From an uncultured Bacillota bacterium (GTDB lineage: Bacteria > Bacillota > Clostridia > Peptostreptococcales > Anaerovoracaceae), in NCBI GenBank assembly GCA_949287115.1, contig CASEFF010000170.1:1-6418 (forward strand): 6,418 nucleotides of DNA, in the 5' to 3' direction. The first letter of the stretch is position 1. Each line of letters starts with the position of its first letter. Both the position numbers and the translations under genes were made by a program. The notes beneath the pieces are model-generated. The model saw only the letters and a program-made list of their open reading frames with translations, ran no database searches and was not told where the DNA came from. Of the stretch, positions 1 to 5,020 are shown in pieces.

Positions 1-19
1 CTTTTTTCATACTTATTCG

Positions 20-28
20 ATTATACCA
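20..28 (-). promoter_or_regulatory. possible leftward extended -10 promoter
   Basis: Read on the minus strand this is TGGTATAAT, a full TATAAT with the TGn extension, so it could work without a good -35; none is visible at 16-18 bp. It would drive a gene lying left of the window. A minus-strand ATG followed by AAA AAA occurs at 10-8, but it has no ribosome binding site and would lie only a few bases from the predicted transcript start. That ATG is therefore not called as a gene start. Confidence 0.3.
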
Positions 29-78
29 CAAGCCCATGGCAAATGATATAAAAATCATGTGAATATTGCCCCTATCCC

Positions 79-107
79 TTTACATTTTCAGCCTTTTAGA
101 GTAGTAT
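79..107 (+). promoter_or_regulatory. candidate promoter for asd
   Basis: TTTACA (79-84) matches the -35 consensus at five of six bases. A 17-bp spacer leads to TAGTAT (102-107), a 4/6 match to -10; TATTAA at 105-110 is an alternative with a longer spacer. Transcription would start near 113-116, leaving a leader of about 75 nt. That is too short for a lysine riboswitch or a T-box. The -10 is weak, so the exact start is uncertain. Confidence 0.4.
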
Positions 108-118
108 TAATTACATGC

Positions 119-145
119 GGACACGACGGATATCGCGTCGTGTCT
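119..145 (+). promoter_or_regulatory. 9-bp hairpin at the 5' end of the asd leader
   Basis: GACACGACG (120-128) and CGTCGTGTC (136-144) form a perfect 9-bp stem around the loop GATATCG, extended by a G-U pair at 119/145. There is no U-tract after it, so it is not a normal terminator. It would sit within a few bases of the predicted transcript start. It could be a 5' mRNA-stabilising stem or a palindromic operator; the sequence does not decide between them. Confidence 0.5.
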
Positions 146-187
146 ATATGATATCAAGTACAAACATCACACCAGGGAGGTCATTTT

Positions 188-1195
188 ATGAAACGAAAAC
201 CAAACATTGCAGTAGTGGGCGCGACGGGAGTGGTCGGCTCGACATTTTTAAAAGTTCTTGAGGAGAGAGATTTTCCTTTCGAGAACATATACATGATGGC
301 GTCGGCAAAATCGGCGGGAAAGAAACTGACCTTCAAGGGCAAGGAATACACGGTCGAAGAGCTCACCGAACATTCCTTCGATAAACCTATAGATATCGCC
401 CTGTTCTCGGCAGGCGGATCCACCAGCGCGAAGTTCGCCCCTATAGCTGCATCAAAAGGCGTCATAGTCGTGGACAACAGCAGCCAGTGGAGGATGGACG
501 AGAACGTTCCGCTCGTGGTACCTGAAGTCAACCCTCAGGATATAAGCTGGAACAAGGGCATCATAGCAAACCCCAACTGCTCCACCATCCAGGCCATGGT
601 GGCTCTGAAGCCGCTTCAGGACAAATACGGCATAAAGAGAGTCGTTTACTCCACGTATCAGGCCGTTTCCGGCTCCGGCGTAAAGGGCATAAACGACCTG
701 AAGAACGGTCTTGCGGGAAACGACGAAGATCTGCAGGCATACCCTCATCCTATAGCAGGCAACTGCCTGCCTCACATAGACGTGTTCACGGAAAACGGCT
801 ATACGAAGGAAGAGATGAAGATGATAAACGAGACCCACAAGATCCTCGGTGACGACGACATAAAGGTGACCGCCACGACGGTAAGAGTCCCTGTTTTCGA
901 CTCCCACAGCGAATCCATCAACATCGAACTTGAAAAGCCGTTCGAACTTGACGACGTCATCGAACTCTTCAGGAATTCACCGGGCATCATTGTGCAGGAT
1001 GACGTTGAGAACAACGTATATCCGCTGGCAAGGGATGCAGCCGGTACAGACGATGTGTATATCGGACGTATCAGAAGGGATTTCTCGGTCGACAACGGAC
1101 TCAACATATGGGTCGTTGCAGACAACATCAGAAAGGGCGCTGCCACCAACGCCATCCAGATCGCGGAGCAGCTCCTCAAGGAGATGGACGACTGA
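188..1195 (+). CDS. asd: aspartate-semialdehyde dehydrogenase
   Basis: Cytosolic enzyme that reduces 4-aspartyl phosphate to aspartate 4-semialdehyde with NADPH, at the branch to lysine/diaminopimelate, threonine and methionine. The protein has 335 residues, normal for the family. The N-terminal NADP site is GATGVVG (11-17), followed by SAGGSTS (74-80). SSQWRM includes Arg102, expected to bind phosphate. The catalytic cysteine is Cys131 in NPNCST, Gln158 lies in QAVSGSG, and RVPVFDSHSE holds Arg233 (substrate carboxylate) and the acid/base His240. All key residues are present, so it should be active. The start is set by GGGAGG at 175-180, seven bases before ATG. It is transcribed alone, with a terminator about 50 bp after its TGA, and no other pathway genes are adjacent. 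The roles of individual residues are carried over from known ASADH enzymes. Confidence 0.97.
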   Translation: MKRKPNIAVVGATGVVGSTFLKVLEERDFPFENIYMMASAKSAGKKLTFKGKEYTVEELTEHSFDKPIDIALFSAGGSTSAKFAPIAASKGVIVVDNSSQWRMDENVPLVVPEVNPQDISWNKGIIANPNCSTIQAMVALKPLQDKYGIKRVVYSTYQAVSGSGVKGINDLKNGLAGNDEDLQAYPHPIAGNCLPHIDVFTENGYTKEEMKMINETHKILGDDDIKVTATTVRVPVFDSHSESINIELEKPFELDDVIELFRNSPGIIVQDDVENNVYPLARDAAGTDDVYIGRIRRDFSVDNGLNIWVVADNIRKGAATNAIQIAEQLLKEMDD

Positions 1196-1244
1196 CATCA
1201 CCGGTCGCAGCAAAACAGATGATACAGCCGACATGATGATCGAT

Positions 1245-1285
1245 AAAAAACGTGCCTGCCGGTCTTTCCGGTAAGCACGTTTTTT
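1245..1285. terminator. two-way intrinsic terminator between asd and the ATPase gene
   Basis: AAAAAACGTGC (1245-1255) pairs perfectly with GCACGTTTTTT (1275-1285). After a small imperfect stretch with one C-A mismatch, an inner CCGG/CCGG stem closes a five-base loop. There is a six-base T run on the plus strand and, by symmetry, six on the minus strand. It can therefore end asd transcripts from the left and ATPase transcripts from the right, whose stop codon is at 1328-1330. Confidence 0.9.
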
Positions 1286-1327
1286 GATTTCTCATATTTA
1301 CTTTCTTTATTTTCGCTTTTATTTCCC

Positions 1328-3994
1328 TTATTTTTTCTTCGCGACCTTCGTCTGTATCAGCTTCACCAGCTGTATCACAGGCAGGTTGAGGAACGCGAGT
1401 CCGTACACCGTCAGCAGCTGCGGTATGCCCAGCGTCTGCACCTTGAAGACGTGATCGATGGCCGGTACGGCGAGAGCTATCGTTATGAGCACGAAGCCCA
1501 CCAGGAATGCCCCTATCAGATACTTGTTGTTCCAGAACCTCTTCGTGAAAATCACCGGCCTGTCGGACTTACAGTTGAATCCGTGGAACAGCCTGCTTGT
1601 ACAGAGAGTACCGAAGGCCATGGTGCTGCCCAGCAGAGCGCTGCCGCCAAGCTCTCCTGCCGTGAACCATCCGTTGAGTCCCATCAGGAACGCCAGCACG
1701 GTCATCACGCATATGGATACTCCTCCTATACCTATCTTTGCAAGGAAGCTCTTCGTCAGTATCGACTCATCCGCAGGACGCGGCTTTTCCTTCATCAGCT
1801 CCTTCGTATGAGGTTCCAGTCCCAAAGCTATAGCCGGCAGACTGTCCGTCAGCAGGTTTATGAAAAGCAGATGCACCGGTGCGAAGGGTACCGGCAGAGC
1901 GCATACGGAAGCGAACAGCACCGTAAGTATCGCTCCGAAATTGCCCGAGAGCAGGAACTGTATGGAGTGTTTTATGTTCTTGTATATGTTCCTGCCGTTT
2001 TCCACCGCCTTGACTATGGTGGCGAAATTATCGTCCGTCAGCACCATCGCCGCGGCATCCTTTGACACTTCACTGCCCGTTATACCCATTGCCACGCCTA
2101 TGTCGGCCTGTTTCAACGCGGGAGCATCGTTGACACCGTCTCCCGTCATGGCGACGATGTTGCCCTTATCCTGCCATGCCCTGACTATCCTTATCTTGTG
2201 CTCCGGCGAAACCCTGGCGTATACGGAGATGTTCTCTACGTAGTCCTTGAGTTCCTCATCGCTCATGCCGTCTATGGACGAGCCCTCGCATGCCTCAGAG
2301 TCATCCTTCAGTATACCGATCTTTCTGGCTATGGCCGCCGCCGTGATCTTATGGTCGCCCGTTATCATTACAGGCTTTATCCCCGCGCTGATACACTCTG
2401 CCACCGCTGCCATTGATTCCTCCCTCGGAGGGTCCATCATCGATATCAGACCGAGGAACGTCAGGTCCTTTTCATCCTCCGTTCCCGGCTCGAATCCCTT
2501 TTCTATTTCCTTATATGCAAAGGCCAGCACGCGCAGGCCGTTCCTTGAAAACGTCTCGTTGCACTCTTCTATGGCCCTTATGTCATCGTCGTTTACGGTC
2601 CTTACGCCGTCCGGCGTCTGTATCGACGTCACGCGCTTCAGCAGCACATCCACGGCGCCCTTCGTTATCATGACGTTTTCCGCGCCGCCAAACAGCGCAG
2701 CTCTTTCTCCCGTCATGCAGTGACACGTGGACATCAGCTTCCTGTCGCTGTCAAACGGTATCTCCGCGGTCCTCGGACATGCTTCCCTCTCGTCTCCGTA
2801 AGGTATGCCCAGCTTCTCGCCGACGTTTATGAGAGCCGTCTCCGTAGGATCGCCTATCCCGGCTCCGTCCGCTATGGTCGAGTCGTTGCACAGCATGCTG
2901 GCGGCGAGGAGCTCCCTCTCCTCGCTTCTGCTCATATCCATTTCCGTGCTGTGGATCCTGCGGCCGTGTACGTAATAGTCCTCCACCGTCATCCTGTTCT
3001 GTGTCAGAGTACCGGTCTTGTCAGAGCATATGACGGAAACGCTGCCCAGCCCTTCTACGGCCTGCAGCTTCCTTATTATGGCGTGCTCCTGCGCCATCTT
3101 CTGCGTTCCGAAGGAAAGCACTATGGTCACTATGGAGCTGAGAGCCTCCGGTATGGCGGCTACTGCCAGCGCCACGGCGAACAGGAAGGCATCGCCTACC
3201 GGCTCTCCCCTGAACACGCTTATGCCGAACAGTATACCGCAGAATATCAGTATCAGTATGGACAGCTTCTTACCGAAATTATCGAGGTTTATCTGCAGCG
3301 GCGTCTTCTTTTCCGACGTCGTCTTCAGCAGCGTGGCTATCTTGCCCACCTCCGTCTCCATACCTATGGATGTTACGATGAACTCGCCTCTGCCGTATGT
3401 CACGAAACTGCCCGAATACACCATGTTGAGCCTGTCGCCCAGCGGCACCGTATCTTCTATGACGTCTTCGTCCTTTTCCACGCCCAGACTCTCTCCCGTC
3501 AGGGCGCTCTCGTCTATCTTCATGCCCGCGTTGGTTATTATCCTGCCGTCTGCCGGTACAAAATCGCCTGCCTCAAGGCTTACGATATCGCCGACCGTTA
3601 TCTCCGATGCCGGTATCTTCACGAATGCGCCGCCCCGCAATACCTTCGCCTCGGGCGCCGACATCTTTTTAAGACTGTCCAGCGACTGTTCGGCCTTCAA
3701 CGTCTGAACGGTTCCCAGTATGGCGTTTATCGTTATTACCACCAGTATTACCACCGTACTCTCCACATCTCCCAGCACTCCCGAGATTATGGCCGCGAAT
3801 ATCAGTATTATGACGAGAAAATCCCTGAACTGTTCGAGGAATATCCTGACGGTTGACTTTTTCTTTCCCTCAGCCAGCTCATTGGGCCCGTACTTTTCCC
3901 TGTTGGCCGATATCCGCTCCTCATCCAGCGGCTCCGTGCTTCCGTTGACCGCCATCATGGCTTCTTCGCCGGTCATCTTGTAAAATTCCTTCAT
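1328..3994 (-). CDS. P-type cation ATPase, probable Mn2+/Ca2+ exporter
   Basis: Integral membrane pump that uses ATP to move divalent cations out of the cytosol (P2-type, related to SERCA and Listeria LMCA1). Its 888 residues fit the family. The actuator motif TGES is at 166-169, M4 has IPEAL with Glu283, and DKTGTLT at 325-331 carries the phosphorylated Asp325. The nucleotide domain has PFDSDRK (413-419) and KGA (445-447), and the P domain has TGD (545-547) and TGDGVND (617-623). About ten membrane helices are visible: four before residue 300 and six after 675. Site-II residues are kept (Glu283, Asn713, Asp717). At site I, Ala688 and Arg801 stand where SERCA has Glu771 and Glu908, as in the one-ion pump LMCA1. 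AAGGAG lies six bases before ATG, and an in-frame TGA upstream rules out a longer start. The Mn2+-type riboswitch in its leader argues for Mn2+ as a physiological substrate. The family is certain; the ion is inferred. Confidence 0.93.
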   Translation of the reverse strand: MKEFYKMTGEEAMMAVNGSTEPLDEERISANREKYGPNELAEGKKKSTVRIFLEQFRDFLVIILIFAAIISGVLGDVESTVVILVVITINAILGTVQTLKAEQSLDSLKKMSAPEAKVLRGGAFVKIPASEITVGDIVSLEAGDFVPADGRIITNAGMKIDESALTGESLGVEKDEDVIEDTVPLGDRLNMVYSGSFVTYGRGEFIVTSIGMETEVGKIATLLKTTSEKKTPLQINLDNFGKKLSILILIFCGILFGISVFRGEPVGDAFLFAVALAVAAIPEALSSIVTIVLSFGTQKMAQEHAIIRKLQAVEGLGSVSVICSDKTGTLTQNRMTVEDYYVHGRRIHSTEMDMSRSEERELLAASMLCNDSTIADGAGIGDPTETALINVGEKLGIPYGDEREACPRTAEIPFDSDRKLMSTCHCMTGERAALFGGAENVMITKGAVDVLLKRVTSIQTPDGVRTVNDDDIRAIEECNETFSRNGLRVLAFAYKEIEKGFEPGTEDEKDLTFLGLISMMDPPREESMAAVAECISAGIKPVMITGDHKITAAAIARKIGILKDDSEACEGSSIDGMSDEELKDYVENISVYARVSPEHKIRIVRAWQDKGNIVAMTGDGVNDAPALKQADIGVAMGITGSEVSKDAAAMVLTDDNFATIVKAVENGRNIYKNIKHSIQFLLSGNFGAILTVLFASVCALPVPFAPVHLLFINLLTDSLPAIALGLEPHTKELMKEKPRPADESILTKSFLAKIGIGGVSICVMTVLAFLMGLNGWFTAGELGGSALLGSTMAFGTLCTSRLFHGFNCKSDRPVIFTKRFWNNKYLIGAFLVGFVLITIALAVPAIDHVFKVQTLGIPQLLTVYGLAFLNLPVIQLVKLIQTKVAKKK

Positions 3995-4038
3995 GCAATG
4001 CTCCTTCCGTTCATCGTGTCAGCCTGCATCCATGCCAT
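3991..4038 (-). other. possible 15-codon leader ORF overlapping the ATPase start
   Basis: An ATG at 4038 opens a frame encoding MAWMQADTMNGRSIA whose TGA (3993-3991) overlaps the ATPase start codon as ATGA. Two more in-frame ATGs lie inside it. A GGAG at 4044-4041 sits only two bases from the first ATG but seven from another ATG at 4033, which gives a four-codon frame. Translational coupling to the pump gene is possible, but the frame is short enough to be chance and the pump has its own good ribosome binding site. Confidence 0.2.
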
Positions 4039-4047
4039 ATCTCCGCT

Positions 4048-4094
4048 AAAAATCAAAAAGACTCCTACCGCATGGATTGATGCGATAAAAGTCT
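4048..4094 (-). terminator. riboswitch-controlled intrinsic terminator
   Basis: On the minus strand AGACTTTTATCGCAT (4094-4080) pairs along all 15 bases, with three G-U pairs, to ATGCGGTAGGAGTCT (4073-4059) around the loop CAATCC. Its final T begins a tract reading TTTTTGATTTTT (4059-4048). The left arm contains the whole 3' strand of aptamer helix P1 (4091-4084), so the terminator and the folded aptamer exclude each other. This makes an ON switch: ligand binding should allow read-through into the ATPase gene. It also lies downstream of the arsC-like gene, which has no clear terminator of its own. Confidence 0.93.
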
Positions 4095-4177
4095 CGCAAT
4101 TTCATTACGCACCGGATGATATATCATCGCGCTGTCGATAGCGTAAACACTTCACGTGTATGCTACTCCCTTTCATC
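4084..4177 (-). promoter_or_regulatory. yybP-ykoY (Mn2+) riboswitch aptamer
   Basis: Helix P1 is GATGAAAG (4177-4170) with CTTTTATC (4091-4084), eight pairs. It is followed by the class signature GGAGTAGC (4169-4162), which faces GCGAGAC (4097-4091) to form loop L1. P2 is a short GCA/TGC stem (4163-4161 with 4098-4096). A side hairpin ACAC/GTGT (4159-4147) comes next. Then TTACGC (4146-4141) pairs with GCGTAA (4110-4105), enclosing the L3 segment TCGACA (4138-4133), a tip hairpin GATGA/TCATC (4128-4115) and CGG (4114-4112). From memory, the Lactococcus yoaB riboswitch has the same order of parts, including GGAGUAGC, UCGUCA, CGG and GCAAGAC. Known members bind Mn2+ between L1 and L3 and often control Mn2+ exporters. 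The class is called from sequence and structure, without a covariance-model search. Confidence 0.9.
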
Positions 4178-4221
4178 AGTGATCGCGCCTGTCGCAAAAC
4201 GCGTTCTTTTCATTTAAGTGT

Positions 4222-4250
4222 ATGATATATCCCTTTTGGCTCCGTGTCAA
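4222..4250 (-). promoter_or_regulatory. promoter of the riboswitch-ATPase transcript
   Basis: A perfect TTGACA (4250-4245), a 17-bp spacer and TATCAT (4227-4222, five of six) form a strong housekeeping-type promoter. Transcription should start near 4215, about 38 nt before aptamer helix P1. The -35 begins only eight bases after the arsC-like stop codon. A strong promoter feeding a conditional terminator fits control by attenuation rather than by a repressor. Confidence 0.85.
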
Positions 4251-4258
4251 CGCTTTTT

Positions 4259-4600
4259 CTAAAAAGTCCACTCACTCTCCCTGAAACCTACAAGAATCCT
4301 GTCTCCGTCTATGAGTATCGGTCTTTTTACCAGCATCCCGTCGGAAGCCAGCAACGCTATCTTCTCTTCGTCCGTCATCTCCGGAAGCCTGTTTTTCAGA
4401 TCCAGCGCCCTGTACTTCATACCGCTGGTGTTGAAGAACTTCTTTACCGGATATCCGCTCCTTGCGATCCAGTCTTTCAGCTCTTCTGCCGTAGGATTGT
4501 CCTCGACTATATGTCTGTCTTCAAACTCGACACCGAGATCTTCCAGGTGCTTCTTCGCCTTTCTGCACGTCGAACACTTGGGATACTCTATGAACAGCAT
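4259..4600 (-). CDS. ArsC/Spx-family protein, YusI-like
   Basis: Small cytosolic thioredoxin-fold protein of 113 residues. The N-terminus YPKCSTCRKA places a CxxC (Cys9, Cys12) at the position of the ArsC catalytic cysteine. FFNTSGMKYRALDL (55-68), LLASDGML (83-90), KRPI with the cis-Pro loop (92-95) and VGFRESEW (104-111) are typical of this family, and from memory it most resembles Bacillus subtilis YusI, whose role is unknown. Arg64, Arg93 and Arg107 lie near the positions of arsenate-binding arginines in plasmid ArsC, but no arsenite pump, ArsR or other ars gene is nearby, so arsenate reduction is not supported. A thiol-redox or Spx-like role is equally possible. AAAGGAG lies six bases before ATG. 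No clear promoter is seen directly upstream, so it may depend on read-through from rpmF. Confidence 0.85.
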   Translation of the reverse strand: MLFIEYPKCSTCRKAKKHLEDLGVEFEDRHIVEDNPTAEELKDWIARSGYPVKKFFNTSGMKYRALDLKNRLPEMTDEEKIALLASDGMLVKRPILIDGDRILVGFRESEWTF

Positions 4601-4618
4601 GTCTTTCTCCTTTCACAT

Positions 4619-4636
4619 GCGGCACGAACATGCCGC
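4619..4636 (-). other. GC-rich hairpin just before the arsC-like ribosome binding site
   Basis: GCGGCA (4636-4631) and TGCCGC (4624-4619) form a perfect six-bp stem with the loop TGTTCG, ending a few bases before the AAAGGAG of the arsC-like gene. There is no U-run. It may act as an mRNA stabiliser or 5' boundary after processing between rpmF and the arsC-like gene. Confidence 0.4.
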
Positions 4637-4646
4637 CGAAATACGA

Positions 4647-4697
4647 AAAGGAGCTGCGCCGAAGATCGTACCGATCTTTCCGTCCAACAGCTCCTTT
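4647..4697 (-). terminator. long two-part hairpin after rpmF, probable (leaky) terminator
   Basis: AAAGGAGCTG (4697-4688) pairs perfectly with CAGCTCCTTT (4656-4647). Inside it, after an asymmetric loop, AAGATCG and CGATCTT form a seven-bp tip stem around GTA. The tail is only TTTTCGTATTT, so termination is likely partial, which would let some transcripts continue into the arsC-like gene. An RNA-processing or protective role for the 3' end of rpmF mRNA is also possible. Confidence 0.6.
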
Positions 4698-4721
4698 ATC
4701 CTGCAGATCGATCATCCGCTC

Positions 4722-4907
4722 TTACGCTTCAGCGGACTCCACAACATTCCTGCCGTCGTAATAGTTACAGTTAGGGCAAACTCTGTGTGGAAGCTTTGGC
4801 TCGTGGCACTGAGGACAGATGGAAAGTCCCGGTGCTTTCATCTTCATATTTGCGGATTTTCTCTTATCTCTTCTCGCCTTTGAAGTTTTTCTCTTAGGTA
4901 CTGCCAT
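4722..4907 (-). CDS. rpmF: 50S ribosomal protein L32
   Basis: A 61-residue ribosomal protein of the large subunit. The N-terminus MAVPKRKTSKARRDKRKS is the classic basic L32 start. Two CxxC pairs (Cys31/Cys34 and Cys44/Cys47, in CPQC and CPNC) make the zinc-binding ribbon, so this is the zinc-dependent form rather than the cysteine-free paralogue some bacteria use under zinc shortage. The start is fixed by a near-perfect AAGGAGGTG (4922-4914), six bases from ATG. The C-terminal tail is acidic (VVESAEA). It follows ackA by about 110 bp, a gap that holds two candidate promoters and no yceD (DUF177) gene, although yceD commonly precedes rpmF in Bacillota. Confidence 0.97.
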   Translation of the reverse strand: MAVPKRKTSKARRDKRKSANMKMKAPGLSICPQCHEPKLPHRVCPNCNYYDGRNVVESAEA

Positions 4908-4940
4908 TTTTTACACCTCCTTCTGTGCCATTTTGCGTAT

Positions 4941-4969
4941 GATATATATACCTTATCGATATCTGTCAA
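4941..4969 (-). promoter_or_regulatory. proximal rpmF promoter
   Basis: TTGACA (4969-4964) is a perfect -35. A 17-bp spacer leads into an alternating TA tract in which TATATC (4946-4941) fits -10, with TATCAT two bases further as an alternative. Transcripts would start about 30 nt before the rpmF ribosome binding site. The ambiguous -10 lowers confidence. Confidence 0.55.
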
Positions 4970-4987
4970 ATGATTCGCAACTTCTAA

Positions 4988-5017
4988 AGTATACATTCAT
5001 TCGATATGACTTGTCAA
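4988..5017 (-). promoter_or_regulatory. distal rpmF promoter
   Basis: TTGACA (5017-5012) and TATACT (4993-4988, five of six) are separated by 18 bp. The -35 starts three bases after the ackA stop codon. With the proximal promoter it gives rpmF a tandem pair, as expected for a highly expressed ribosomal gene that should not rely only on ackA read-through. Confidence 0.7.
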
Positions 5018-5020
5018 TAC

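Noticed and set aside
113..187. Possible lysine riboswitch or T-box upstream of asd
   Set aside because: The leader of about 75 nt is far too short for either and contains only one simple hairpin, with none of their conserved segments.
755..775. Inverted repeat GCAGGC/GCCTGC inside asd
   Set aside because: It encodes conserved ASADH residues (AGNCLP) and lies mid-gene with no U-tract; most likely a coding coincidence.
452..907. A 151-codon open frame on the minus strand, inside asd
   Set aside because: It lies entirely within asd, shows no family resemblance and has no promoter or convincing ribosome binding site; it is a shadow frame.
2720..3856. A 378-codon open frame on the plus strand, inside the ATPase gene
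   Set aside because: It is antisense to a gene with every P-type ATPase motif. Its product is rich in Tyr, Arg and His with no recognisable domain, as expected when third-position bias of the real gene removes stops on the other strand.
4259..4600. Arsenate reductase arsC of an arsenic-resistance operon
   Set aside because: The fold fits, but the sequence is closer to the YusI-like branch and there are no arsenite transporter or regulator genes nearby.
4521..4715. A 64-codon minus-strand frame overlapping the start of the arsC-like gene
   Set aside because: It runs through the hairpins in the gap and then out of frame through the conserved CxxC region of the arsC-like gene; the product looks random.
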